The notes beneath the pieces are model-generated. The model had not been told where the DNA came from. It saw only the letters and a program-made list of their open reading frames with translations, and searched no databases. Of a stretch of 64,000 nucleotides of DNA, positions 10,749-19,831 are shown one piece after another. This stretch comes from Luteimicrobium album (GTDB taxonomy: Bacteria > Actinomycetota > Actinomycetes > Actinomycetales > Cellulomonadaceae): positions 2,294,001-2,358,000 of the forward strand of contig NZ_BSUK01000001.1 of the NCBI RefSeq assembly GCF_030161555.1. The letters run 5' to 3'. The translations under genes were made by a program, and so were the position numbers. Numbering within the stretch: the first letter of the stretch is position 1; every line of letters starts with the position of its first letter.

Positions 10749-11048
10749 TCAGGCGGGCTCAGCCCCGAAGAGCGCCGCGGCGCCGGCCTCGGCGTCCTCG
10801 TACGTCTGCGCCGCGCCCACCATCGCGACCTGGATCCCGCCGAGCGACTCGTCGACCCGGACCTGCACCGCCCGCCAGTCGTCGACCACCGCAGCGAACC
10901 GCGCTGCCGCCTCCCCACGCCACGTGCCCTGGAGCTCCTCGAGCCGGTGCAGCATCGCCGCCACCTCGCCGCGCACCGCGGAGGCGGTGCTCTCGACCGT
11001 CCGTGCCGCGTGCGCGACGTCGGCGCTGTCCACCTCGAACTTGCTCAT
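10749..11048 (-). CDS. WXG100-family (ESAT-6-like) protein
   Basis: A 99-aa all-helical small protein of the type VII (ESX) secretion substrate family. The central turn is TWRGEAAARF (WxG at residues 43-45) and a C-terminal YEDAE resembles the YxxxD/E secretion signal. No signal peptide, as expected. The neighbours contain no EccC or other ESX parts and no second WXG100 partner, so it is an orphan locus. Confidence 0.87.
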   Translation of the reverse strand: MSKFEVDSADVAHAARTVESTASAVRGEVAAMLHRLEELQGTWRGEAAARFAAVVDDWRAVQVRVDESLGGIQVAMVGAAQTYEDAEAGAAALFGAEPA

Positions 11049-11178
11049 GGCGTCCTCCGTTCCCAGGCCCCGGCTGGGCCCGACCGGAGCACGACGCTAG
11101 GGCCGCGACCGTGCCGTCGGGGGAGGCCGGTACGAGCCCTGTGCACGACGCACGTCCGGCGCGAGCCGGGGACGGCCG

Positions 11179-11898
11179 TCAGGACGCGGGATCGGCGGGA
11201 GGCACGGCCGCGAGACGGGCCAGCTCCTTGTCGATGCGAGCCTGCTCGGCCTGCAGGTTCTGGCGGGCCGCCTCCTCCCACGCGTGGCCCATCGGGCTCG
11301 CGTAGATGGCGGGACGCGCGAGGAAGCGCGACACGATCGCACGCCGCGCCTGCAGGAACTCGGGCAGCGGGATCGCCGCGTACTCCTCGCGCACGGCGCG
11401 CAGGTACTCCTTGTACCGCTGCGGCTCGCCGGCCAGGAGCGCGAGGTCCGCGTCGGACAGGACGGCCGCGTCGCCGTCACCGGGCTCCGGGTAGTGCCGG
11501 TGGAGCATCGCGACGAGGTCGCGCACGCGGGCCGCGGTGCGCTCCGGGACGCCGAGGCCCGCGAGCTCGTCGTGCGCGAGCAGCGCGCTCGCGTCCTCGT
11601 CCGCGCTGCCCAGCGTCGCGTGGTCCGCGTCCGTGTCGTGTGCGAAGACGGCGCCGTGGTACCAGGCGGCCAGCCGGACGGCGTCCGCCTCGTGGGTCTC
11701 CTGCGAGAGCTCGTCCACCCGGCCCAGCACGTCCATGAGGTGCCGGACGTTGTGGAACGACCGCGACGGGTGCGACCAGCGGTCGAGAAGCCGCTGTCCT
11801 ACCGCGCGGACCTCCTCGTCGGACGCTGTCGCGCCCGCGCCCCGGCACGACCGGAGCCACGAGGAGCCGAGCCATTGATGTGCGTCCTGGACGCCCAT
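11179..11898 (-). CDS. HD-superfamily metal-dependent phosphohydrolase
   Basis: A 239-aa protein of the COG4339-type HD hydrolases. Metal ligands are visible in FHNVRHL (residues 48-54), AAWYHGAVFAHDTDADH and AMLHRHY, followed by SDADLALLAG. The substrate is not defined for the family. It starts at ATG 11898, 38 bp downstream of the histidine kinase stop on the same strand, so it may be the last gene of that operon. Confidence 0.83.
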   Translation of the reverse strand: MGVQDAHQWLGSSWLRSCRGAGATASDEEVRAVGQRLLDRWSHPSRSFHNVRHLMDVLGRVDELSQETHEADAVRLAAWYHGAVFAHDTDADHATLGSADEDASALLAHDELAGLGVPERTAARVRDLVAMLHRHYPEPGDGDAAVLSDADLALLAGEPQRYKEYLRAVREEYAAIPLPEFLQARRAIVSRFLARPAIYASPMGHAWEEAARQNLQAEQARIDKELARLAAVPPADPAS

Positions 11899-11936
11899 GC
11901 CCCGCCTTCGTCGTACGTGTTCTGACGCCTGCGAGC

Positions 11937-13597
11937 CTACTCTGACGGGGCGGTCACAGCGGCCACCACGACCGGGACCTCGAGCCGGACCGTCAGACCA
12001 CCGCCCGGGGTGTCGCGGACCGCGACGTGACCGTCGTGCGCGCCGACGATCGCCGCGACGATCGCGAGGCCCAGCCCCGAGCCGCCCGACGCGCGGTTGC
12101 GCGAGGAGTCCGCACGGTAGAACCGCTCGAACACGTGCTGCGCCTGCTCCGTGCTGACGCCCGGACCGTGGTCGCGGACCTCGACGACGCCGCGGGCGCC
12201 GTCGTCGGTCAGACCCACGGCGAGCTGGGCGGGCGTGCCCGCCGGGGTGTGCCGGACGACGTTGCCCACGAGGTTCGCGAGGACCTGCCGCAGGCGGTCC
12301 TCGTCGCCCGTCACGACGACGTCGGGCACGGCCGGGCTCGTGTCGTGGGGGCCGGGGGCGTGAGCGAGACGAGCGACACGGTCCGCGACGGGTCGAGGGC
12401 CTCGAGGTCGCGCTTCGCGTCCTGCGCGAGGGCCGTCAGGTCCACGGGCTCCTTGCGGACCGGGCGACCCTCGTCGAGCCGTGCCAGCGCGAGGAGGTCG
12501 TTGACGAGCGTGCCCATGCGGCTCGCGGAGTCCTCGATGCGGCGCATGGTGTCGTCCACCTGGTCCGACGTCGTCAGCGCGCCCATGCGGTACAGCTCGC
12601 CGTACCCGCGGATCGTCGCGAGCGGGGTCCGGAGCTCGTGCGAGGCGTCCGAGACGAAGCGGCGCATCCGCCCCTCCGAGGCCTCCTGGGCGGCGAACGA
12701 CTCCTCGATCTGCGCGAGCATCGCGTTGAGCGACGCCGTCAGGGAGCCCACCTCGGTGGTCGGGGGCTCCTGCGGGATGCGTCGGGCCAGGTCGCCGCCC
12801 GCGATCGCGGCCGCCGTCGTCTCGATCGCGTGCAGCGGGCGCAGCTCGCGCCGGATCAACCAGTACCCGAGCGCCGCCCCCGCGATGATCACCGCGAACG
12901 CCGTCAGGCCGAGGACCTTGCCGAGCTGGTGGACCGTCGACTGGACGTCCGCGAGCGGGAGGCCGACGTAGACGATGACCGTGTCGCCCGTCGTGGTCGG
13001 GTACGTCATGGCGAGGAGGCGCCACTGGGTGCCGCTGTTCTTGCCGTCGTCGTAGTAGGCGTTGACCGTGAAGGCCTCGCCTCCGCGCACCTTGACCTGG
13101 AGCGGGGTCAGGTCGGGGACCTGAGGGGCCCCGTAGCGGTCCGTGACGTGGCCCCAGGTGTACGAGCCCGACTCGCCGTCGGTACCCACGACGTCGACGT
13201 AGTACTCCGACGGCAGGAAGCCGTTGTTGACAGCCGTGCCGTGCTGCATCTGCGACACCTGGGACACGACGGTCATCACGTTCTGCGTGAGCTCGTCGTC
13301 GACCTTCCCCACGAGGTACCGCTGGACGAGCGTGATGCTCGCGACCGCGGCCACCACGAGTCCGACAGCGAGCAGCGCGGAGACGATCGCGACGAGCCGC
13401 GACCGCAACGGGATGCGCGCCCACCAGCCCCACCGGGGCTGCCGGGGGTGCGTCGACGTGCAGGACGCGCGGGCCGTCGTTCGGCGCGGGCGTGCCGCCG
13501 GCGCGAACCGGGCCGCCGGCCCCGGCCGGGCCGGAGCGGGTGTCTCGTCCACGTCGACCTCGACGGTCGTCTTGCCGGACTGCTTCATGAACGTCAC
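11937..13597 (-). CDS. Sensor histidine kinase (frameshift before the ATPase domain)
   Basis: Membrane sensor kinase, about 553 aa once restored. Transmembrane helices lie at about 68-92 and 228-248 with an extracytoplasmic sensor region between them, then HAMP (249-302) and the HisKA motif FVSDASHELRTPLATIRGY with phospho-acceptor His320. The frame breaks at the G5 run 12347-12351 (one base short), separating the catalytic domain: N-box LANLVGNVVRHTPAG, G1 VRDHGPGV and G2 GGSGLGLAIV. It lies 22 bp after the response regulator, its likely partner. The stimulus is unknown. Confidence 0.88.
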
Positions 13598-13619
13598 GGG
13601 GTGCCCGCTGTCACGACGG

Positions 13620-14348
13620 TTACCGCGGGGGCTGGCGGAGCAGGTACCCGACGCCGCGCTTGGTCTGGATGAGGGCGGGCAGCGGCACCTGCTCGCCGTC
13701 CGGACCCGTGGTGGTGAGGGTGTCGATCTTGCGGCGCAGGTAGGAGATGTAGGACTCGACGATGTTCGCGTCGCCGCCCCAGTCGTACTGCCACACGTGG
13801 TCGAGGATCTGCGCCTTCGACAGCACGCGGCCGCCGTTGAGCATGAGGTAGCGCAGCAGCTTGAACTCGGTGGGGGACAGCTCGACGAGCTGGCCGGCCC
13901 GGTGCACCTCGTGCGAGTCCTCGTCGAGCTCGAGGTCGGCGAAGCGCAGGACGGCGGTGTCGTCGGGCTCGGCGTGCGTGCGGCGGAGCACGGCGCGGAT
14001 GCGGGCGACGACCTCCTCGAGGCTGAACGGCTTGGTGACGTAGTCGTCGCCGCCGACCGTCAGGCCCGCGATCTTGTCCTGCGTGTCGTCGCGCGCCGTC
14101 AGGAACAGGACGGGCGTGTACTGGCCCTTCTCACGCATGCGCCGGGTGACGGTGAAACCGTCCATGTCGGGCAGCATGACGTCGAGCACGACCAGGTCAG
14201 GGTCCAGGTCGCGTACGAGCTTGAGCGCGTTCTGCCCGTCCGCGGCGGCATGCACCTCGAACCCGGCGAACCGCAGCGACGTGGACAGCAGCTCACGGAT
14301 GTTGGGCTCGTCGTCGACGACCACGAGCCGCGCCTCAGGACTCCCCAT
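13620..14348 (-). CDS. OmpR/PhoP-family response regulator
   Basis: Two-component response regulator, 242 aa. The receiver domain has the acidic pocket VVDDE, phospho-acceptor Asp56 in VVLDVMLPDMDG and Lys106 in VTKPFS. The C-terminal winged helix carries ELSPTEFKLLRYLMLN and RRKIDTLTT. Residues VGGDDYVTKPFSLEEVVARI resemble mycobacterial PhoP/TcrA-type regulators, but orthology is not claimed. It is the first gene of an operon with the histidine kinase. Confidence 0.93.
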   Translation of the reverse strand: MGSPEARLVVVDDEPNIRELLSTSLRFAGFEVHAAADGQNALKLVRDLDPDLVVLDVMLPDMDGFTVTRRMREKGQYTPVLFLTARDDTQDKIAGLTVGGDDYVTKPFSLEEVVARIRAVLRRTHAEPDDTAVLRFADLELDEDSHEVHRAGQLVELSPTEFKLLRYLMLNGGRVLSKAQILDHVWQYDWGGDANIVESYISYLRRKIDTLTTTGPDGEQVPLPALIQTKRGVGYLLRQPPR

Positions 14349-14402
14349 GGATCGAGTGTGTCCCCGTTGCCTGGAGAATTCCTGGCAACGGGCCGGGAGC
14401 CG

Positions 14403-15020
14403 TCAGAGGAAGCGCAGCGGGTCGAACTCCTCGATCGGGATGATCCGCACGCGCGGCAGCGGGGTCTGGAAGGCCTGGACGTCGTGCTCCAGGTCGAGGA
14501 TCTCCAGGCCGCGGCTCGCGAGCTCCGTCATGCGCAGGTTGACGAACTCGCGGAAGCCCAGCAGGCCCACGCGCCGGTCCTCGCCCAGCAGCGCCTCGAC
14601 CTGCGGGATGAAGTCCCCGTCGTGGCTCGCGAGGACCACGTTCCCCGGGCGGTCTCGCAGCGCCTCCAGGGTGCGCTGGATCCCCATGTCGACGACCTTC
14701 TCGGTCCCGTTGCCCGCGAGGGGGACGGGCCGGTAGCTCATCGCGAGGAGCGCCTGGACGAACGGCATCGGGAGCTGGCCGGACGTCGCATTGAGGAAGA
14801 ACAGCGGGATGACCGGCGCGCCCCACTGGGTTCCCACGAACGACGCGATCCGGTCCCACCGCGGGCGCTCGTCGGGGCTGGGACGGTGACCGAGCACGCT
14901 CATCCCGAGCGTCGCGTCGATGTTCTCGCCGTCCACGAGCAGGTAGGTCGGGACGTTCGTCACGGCCAGGCCCGCCGCGGGCTGGTCGGACGGGGCGGGG
15001 TTCGCGCTCGGGTCGCTCAT
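14403..15020 (-). CDS. NYN-domain protein (predicted RNA nuclease)
   Basis: A 205-aa protein with the NYN/PIN-like fold. Acidic metal-binding residues are visible in YLLVDGENID, EKVVDMGIQ and LASHDGDF. Such domains are predicted to cut RNA. The C-terminus (RIIPIEEFDPLRFL) is short and has no added domain. ATG 15020 starts after the PspA-side terminator hairpins, so it is probably its own transcription unit. Confidence 0.83.
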   Translation of the reverse strand: MSDPSANPAPSDQPAAGLAVTNVPTYLLVDGENIDATLGMSVLGHRPSPDERPRWDRIASFVGTQWGAPVIPLFFLNATSGQLPMPFVQALLAMSYRPVPLAGNGTEKVVDMGIQRTLEALRDRPGNVVLASHDGDFIPQVEALLGEDRRVGLLGFREFVNLRMTELASRGLEILDLEHDVQAFQTPLPRVRIIPIEEFDPLRFL

Positions 15021-15060
15021 GCGGTCAGCCTATCGGCGGGAGCGCCGTCGTCCGCGAAGT

Positions 15061-15140
15061 ACCCCTCCCGGGGGCCTGCTTCGCGGGGAGGGGTGGCAAG
15101 GGGAGGGGCGGGTCCGGCCGTCGTCGGCTGGACCCGCCCC
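15061..15140 (-). terminator. Two tandem hairpins after pspA
   Basis: The interval between pspA and the NYN gene holds two hairpins. One has arms 15061-15069 and 15086-15094 (ACCCCTCCC/GGGAGGGGT). The other has arms 15105-15115 and 15130-15140 (GGGGCGGGTCC/GGACCCGCCCC). Together they likely terminate the TPM-pspA transcript. No T-tract is seen. Confidence 0.7.
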
Positions 15141-15214
15141 GGGAGCCCGCGCAGAGGTGCACGCGCGGTGTGCAGTCCTGGTTGCCTTCCGAGCCCGCGC
15201 CCGGTGGTCCCGAC

Positions 15215-16006
15215 CTAGGACTGCGCGTCGGTGGCCGGCGGCGCGGCGATCTCGGGCGTCACCGGGGTGGGCGCGACGGCGGGGGTCGCCGGACCGGAGC
15301 CCTTGAGGGCGGCCAGGCGCGCCTCGATCTCGATCTCCTCGCCGGACGTCTCGAGCTCCGCGAACTGCGCGTCCAGCGACGACGCCTGGATCTCGGCCTG
15401 GCCCTGCGCGAGGGCCTCCTGGCGGCGGACCTTCTCCTCGAACCGCGAGACCTCGCTCGTCGGGTCGAGGACGTTGATCGACCCGATCGCGCTCTGCACC
15501 TGCTGCTGGGCCTGGGCCGTCTTCGCACGGGCGACGAGGGAGTCACGCTTCGACTTGAGCTCGCCCAGCTTGTCCTTCATGGTCGCGAGGCCGGTCTTGA
15601 GCTTCTCGACGGTCTCGCGCTGGGAGGCGATGAGGGGCTCGGCCTGCTTGACCTCCTGCTCGGCCTGGATCTGCTTGCCGAGCGCGACCTTCGCGAGGTT
15701 GTCGAACTTGTCGGCGTTCGCGGTGTCGCCCGCCGCACGGTACTTGTCGGCCTGCGTGGAGGCGGCGAGCGCCTTCTGGCCCCAGTCCTGCGACGCGTGG
15801 ACGTCCTCGTTGTAGTCCTGCTCGGCGAGCCGCAGGTTGCCGATCGTCTGCGCGACGGCCTGCTCGGCTTCCGCGATGCTGTTCGTGTAGTCGCGGACCA
15901 GCTGGTCCAGCATCTTCTGCGGGTCCTCCGCGTTGTCGAGCAGCGCGTTGATGTTCGCCTTCGTGAGCTGGGCGATGCGCCCGAAGATGCTCTGCTTCTC
16001 GGCCAT
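15215..16006 (-). CDS. PspA/IM30-family membrane stress protein
   Basis: A 263-aa, almost wholly coiled-coil protein of the PspA/Vipp1 family, which coats and stabilises the inner leaflet of the membrane under stress. The N-terminus FGRIAQLTKANINALLDNAE and the conserved DPQKMLDQLVRDYTN are intact. A Pro/Ala-rich tail follows residue 235. The ATG at 16006 is chosen because MAEKQSIF follows a good RBS (ggagaggcaaggac); the longer in-frame ORF adds a low-complexity segment. It lies 58 bp after the TPM-domain gene, a pairing that suggests a shared envelope role. Confidence 0.92.
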   Translation of the reverse strand: MAEKQSIFGRIAQLTKANINALLDNAEDPQKMLDQLVRDYTNSIAEAEQAVAQTIGNLRLAEQDYNEDVHASQDWGQKALAASTQADKYRAAGDTANADKFDNLAKVALGKQIQAEQEVKQAEPLIASQRETVEKLKTGLATMKDKLGELKSKRDSLVARAKTAQAQQQVQSAIGSINVLDPTSEVSRFEEKVRRQEALAQGQAEIQASSLDAQFAELETSGEEIEIEARLAALKGSGPATPAVAPTPVTPEIAAPPATDAQS

Positions 16007-16064
16007 GTCCTTGCCTCTCCGTCGTCCGTGCCGTGCCGTGCCGTTGCTGCTGGGTCGTCCGTGC

Positions 16065-18113
16065 TCAGAAGCGTCCACCGGTGCTGCGGTCCCCGCCGCC
16101 CCCGCCGCCCCCGCCGAAGCCGCCGCCACCCCCGCCGCCGCCCCAGCCGCCTCCGCCTCCGCCGAAGCCGCCGCCCCCGCGCAGGATCGAGTCGATGAGG
16201 ATCCCGCCGAGGATCATGCCGCCCACGTTGGAGCCGCCGCCCCCGCCGGGGCCGCGCTGCTGGTTCGACCAGGTCTCGACGTCGCGCTGCGCGAGCTGCT
16301 GCGCCTGCTGCGCGTACTGCTCGGCCTGCTGGGCCAGCGTGAGGGCCTGCTGCGGGTCGGAGTCCTTGAGCGCGAGCGCCTGCTGCAGCAGCCGCGCCGC
16401 CTCCGACAGCCGGGTGCGGGCCTCGGGTCCGACGGCGCCCTTGCGGGTGTCGATGAAGTCGTTGACGGCGCGGGTCTGCGAGTCGACGCGGCCGATCGTC
16501 TGGTCGAGGAGCGCGCGGGCCTTCGCGTCGGCCTCGGCCTTCTCGCGGAACGGGGCGAGGGCCTCGTCGAGCGCGGCCTCCGCGGACGTCAGCCCGGCCT
16601 GGGCCGCGAGCGGGTCGCCGCCGGTGCGGGCGGTGCGGGCGGCGCTCACGGCCGCCTGCGCGGGGCCGACCGCGCCCTGGACGCCGGGGTCGGTCGGCGC
16701 GAGCCGTTGCGCGTCGGCGAGGTCCGACGTGATGGACGCGATGCCCTTCTCGAGGTTCTCGCCCGCGTGCGCGAGGTTCTCGCCCGCGTGGTCGACGGCG
16801 TCGAGCAGGGTCGCGGCCTGCCCGACGGCGGTCCCTGCGGCCCGCGAGCGGGCGACGGCCGCGCCACGGTCGCCCCGCTCGACGTCGGCCCGTCCCTCGG
16901 CCACGGAGCGCAGCGCCCCGTCGAGGAGCGCGGCCGCCTGGTCGGGGTTGCCGGTGACGGACGCGAGCGCCGTCGGCGGGTAGGTCCGGGCGAGCTCGGT
17001 GAGCGTCGCGCGCGACGGGTCGATGCGCGCCCGGAGCTCGCCGGCGCGCTGCTCGACCTCGTCGAGGACCTCCGGGGCCCGGGCCTGGAGCTGGCGGAGC
17101 TCGTCGAACTTCGCCGCCTGCGCCTTCATGGTGTCCGACGCCGCGCGGCACAGCGTGACGATCTGGATCAGCATCCCCCGGGCCTGGGGCTCGATCTCGG
17201 GCTGGTCGTCGTCGAGCCGCTGACGGAGCGTGAACGCCTGCGCGACCTTCTGCTTGGCGTCGTCGAGCGCGACCTGGAACTCCTGGGTGGCCTCCTGGCC
17301 GAACTGGGCCTGCGCGAAGCCCAGCTCCTGCTCGGCGGACTTGGCGTCGTCGTCGAGGGTGACGAGCGCGTTCGCGGCGCGCTTCTGCAGGTCGGCGGTC
17401 GTGAGGGCGGCGAGCGCCTCGGGGGCGTCGGGGTCGGTGCCGGGCGGGACGTAGCGGCCGCCGGCCTTCGCGAGGTTCCGGCCGCGGCGCGACGCGCGGA
17501 CCACGAAGACCACGATCACGACCAGCACCCCGAGCCCGAGGACCCACCAGATCCAGGCGCCCGACGAGCCCGAGCCGCCCTCGAGCGCCTGCGCGCCCGC
17601 GATCGCGGCGCCCGCCCAGTCGTCGTCGGACAGGTGGGAGCGGATCGCGTCGTCGGCCTTCGCGAGGTCGTCGTCGGACAGGACCGACGTGGGCGCCTCG
17701 ACGCGCAGCCCGTAGGCGCGGTCGTCGACGGCGACCGCGAGCAGGAGCTGGTTCTGCCCGAGCTGGGACAGGTCGGCCGTCTGCTTGGCCCAGTCCGAGC
17801 CCGACGCGCCGTCGAACGAGGACACGTAGACGACCCACAGGTCGAGCTGGGTCTTGTCCGACAGGTCGTTCAGCGCGGCCTGGACGTCCGACTCGTCCGA
17901 GCCCTTGAGCGCACCGACCTGGTCCGTGATCGGCCCGGACAGCCGGAACGGCGCCACCTGCGGGAGCGGCGCCGTCGCGCCGGCCGACGACGGCACGAGG
18001 AGGACGGGCACGAGGACGAGCGCGAGCAGCGCGAGCACGACGGTCGCGAGCGACCGCCGCGGACGGGGAGGGGGCCACGTCCCGATACTTCCGTGCGGCC
18101 CGGCGGCCCGCAA
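16065..18113 (-). CDS. TPM-domain membrane protein with Gly-rich tail
   Basis: A 682-aa membrane protein. Residues 21-45 form a signal/anchor, about 57-180 the TPM domain (ITDQVGALKGSDESDVQAAL, LDLWVVYVSS, NQLLLAVAVDDR), about 187-206 a second helix (WIWWVLGLGVLVVIVVFVV). A long coiled-coil stretch rich in Ala/Gln/Glu (about 230-600) follows, then a tail of glycine with Phe/Trp from about 645. TPM domains occur in photosystem-repair protein TLP18.3 and many bacterial envelope proteins. It is upstream of pspA in the same operon. The start ATG 18113 is the longest choice; a later one is possible. Confidence 0.85.
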   Translation of the reverse strand: MRAAGPHGSIGTWPPPRPRRSLATVVLALLALVLVPVLLVPSSAGATAPLPQVAPFRLSGPITDQVGALKGSDESDVQAALNDLSDKTQLDLWVVYVSSFDGASGSDWAKQTADLSQLGQNQLLLAVAVDDRAYGLRVEAPTSVLSDDDLAKADDAIRSHLSDDDWAGAAIAGAQALEGGSGSSGAWIWWVLGLGVLVVIVVFVVRASRRGRNLAKAGGRYVPPGTDPDAPEALAALTTADLQKRAANALVTLDDDAKSAEQELGFAQAQFGQEATQEFQVALDDAKQKVAQAFTLRQRLDDDQPEIEPQARGMLIQIVTLCRAASDTMKAQAAKFDELRQLQARAPEVLDEVEQRAGELRARIDPSRATLTELARTYPPTALASVTGNPDQAAALLDGALRSVAEGRADVERGDRGAAVARSRAAGTAVGQAATLLDAVDHAGENLAHAGENLEKGIASITSDLADAQRLAPTDPGVQGAVGPAQAAVSAARTARTGGDPLAAQAGLTSAEAALDEALAPFREKAEADAKARALLDQTIGRVDSQTRAVNDFIDTRKGAVGPEARTRLSEAARLLQQALALKDSDPQQALTLAQQAEQYAQQAQQLAQRDVETWSNQQRGPGGGGGSNVGGMILGGILIDSILRGGGGFGGGGGGWGGGGGGGGFGGGGGGGGDRSTGGRF

Positions 18114-18166
18114 CCAGGCTGGGGGTGTAAGGAGGTTTTCTCACCCGCCCCGGGATCGATCCCTGG

Positions 18167-19831
18167 TCAGCTCGCGCGCTCGGCGTCCAGGGTGTCGTCC
18201 AGGTCCTCCGCGTCGACGATCCGGTACGCGTAGCCCTGCTCGGCGAGGAACCGCTGCCGATGCGCCGCGAAGTCCTGGTCCACCGTGTCCCGCGCGACGA
18301 CCGCGTAGAAGTGCGCGGTCCGGCCGTCGTGCTTGGGGCGCATGACGCGGCCGAGGCGCTGGGCCTCCTCCTGGCGCGACCCGAACGACCCGGAGACCTG
18401 GATCGCGACCGACGCCTCGGGCAGGTCGATCGAGAAGTTCGCGACCTTGCTCACCACGAGGTGCTGGATCTCGCCCGTGCGGAACGCGTCGAACAGGCGC
18501 TGGCGCTCGCGGACCGTCGTCTCGCCCGTGATGAGGGGCGCGTCGAGGTGCTCGGCGAGCTCGTGCAGCTGGTCGATGTACTGGCCGATGACGAGCGCCT
18601 GGTCGTCGGGGTGCTTCGCGAGGATCTGCTCCACGACCCGGTTCTTGCCCGACGCCGACGCCGCGAGCCGGTACTTGTCCTCCGGCTCGGCGGTCGCGTA
18701 GGCCATGCGCTCGCCGTCGGGCAGGGTGAGACGGACCTCGACGCACTCGGCGGGCGCGATGTAGCCCTGCGCCTCGATGTCCTTCCAGGGGGCGTCGAAG
18801 CGCTTGGGGCCGATGAGCGAGAAGACCTCGTCCTCGCGGCCGTCCTCGCGCACGAGGGTCGCGGTGAGGCCGAGGCGGCGGCGCGCTTGCAGGTCCGCGG
18901 TCATGCGGAAGATCGGCGCGGGGAGCAGGTGCACCTCGTCGTACACGACGAGTCCCCAGTCGCGGGCGTCGAGCAGCTCGAGGTGGGTGTAGACGCCCTT
19001 CCGCTTGGTCGTGAGGACCTGGTAGGTGGCGATGGTGACGGGCTTGATCTCCTTGCGGGCACCCGAGTACTCGCCGATCTCGTCCTCGGTGAGGCTCGTG
19101 CGCTTCACGAGCTCGTCCTTCCACTGCCGGGCGCTGACGGTGTTCGTCACGAGGATGAGCGTCGTCGTGGAAGACTTCGCCATGGCGCCCGCGCCGACCA
19201 GGGTCTTCCCGGCCCCGCAGGGCAGCACGACGACGCCGCTCCCGCCGTGCCAGAAGCTCTCCACCGCGTGCTCCTGGTAGGGGCGCAGCTCCCAGCCGTC
19301 GGGGGTCAGGGCGATGTCGTGGTGCTCGCCGTCGACGTACCCGGCGAGGTCCTCGGCGGGCCAGCCGAGCTTGACCAGCACCTGCTTGAGGTGGCCGCGC
19401 TCGGACGGGTGCACGACGACGGTGTCCTCGTCGATCCGCTCGCCCAGCAGCCCGGCGGTGCGCTTGGACCGCAGCACCTCGGTGAGGACGGCCCGGTCGA
19501 GGGACTGCAGGACCAGCCCGTGCGTGGGGTGCTTGACGAGCTGGAGGCGGCCGTAGCGGGCCATCGTCTCCGCGACGTCGACGAGCAGCGGGTGCGGCAC
19601 CGGGTACCGGCTGAAGTCCATGAGGGCGGCGACGACCTGCTCGGCGTCGTGCCCGGCCGCGCGCGCGTTCCACAGGCCCAGCGGCGTGAGCCGGTAGGTG
19701 TGGACGTGCTCGGGAGCGCGCTCGAGCTCCGCGAACGGGGCGATCGCGCGCCGCGCCTCGGCGGCACGGGGATGGTCGACCTCGAGGAGGAGCGTCTTGT
19801 CGCTCTGGACGATCAGCGGTCCGTCGGTCAT
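18167..19831 (-). CDS. XPB/Ssl2-type DNA helicase
   Basis: Superfamily 2 helicase of 554 aa, the bacterial relative of eukaryotic XPB, predicted to act in DNA repair or transcription-coupled unwinding. Motif I is LPCGAGKTLVG (203-213), the Walker B variant VYDEVH (296-301), motif III LTATLVRED (322-330, including the XPB-type RED residues) and motif VI QRLGRVMR. The N-terminal region is the XPB-type damage-recognition-like domain. Its ATG overlaps the TGA of the upstream helicase-associated gene (ATGA at 19828-19831), so the two are translationally coupled. Confidence 0.94.
   Translation of the reverse strand: MTDGPLIVQSDKTLLLEVDHPRAAEARRAIAPFAELERAPEHVHTYRLTPLGLWNARAAGHDAEQVVAALMDFSRYPVPHPLLVDVAETMARYGRLQLVKHPTHGLVLQSLDRAVLTEVLRSKRTAGLLGERIDEDTVVVHPSERGHLKQVLVKLGWPAEDLAGYVDGEHHDIALTPDGWELRPYQEHAVESFWHGGSGVVVLPCGAGKTLVGAGAMAKSSTTTLILVTNTVSARQWKDELVKRTSLTEDEIGEYSGARKEIKPVTIATYQVLTTKRKGVYTHLELLDARDWGLVVYDEVHLLPAPIFRMTADLQARRRLGLTATLVREDGREDEVFSLIGPKRFDAPWKDIEAQGYIAPAECVEVRLTLPDGERMAYATAEPEDKYRLAASASGKNRVVEQILAKHPDDQALVIGQYIDQLHELAEHLDAPLITGETTVRERQRLFDAFRTGEIQHLVVSKVANFSIDLPEASVAIQVSGSFGSRQEEAQRLGRVMRPKHDGRTAHFYAVVARDTVDQDFAAHRQRFLAEQGYAYRIVDAEDLDDTLDAERAS

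Noticed and set aside
15577-18144. 855-aa minus-strand frame overlapping the TPM and pspA genes
   Set aside because: Arg/Pro/Gly/Ala-rich composition typical of an off-frame reading; the TPM and PspA frames carry real motifs.
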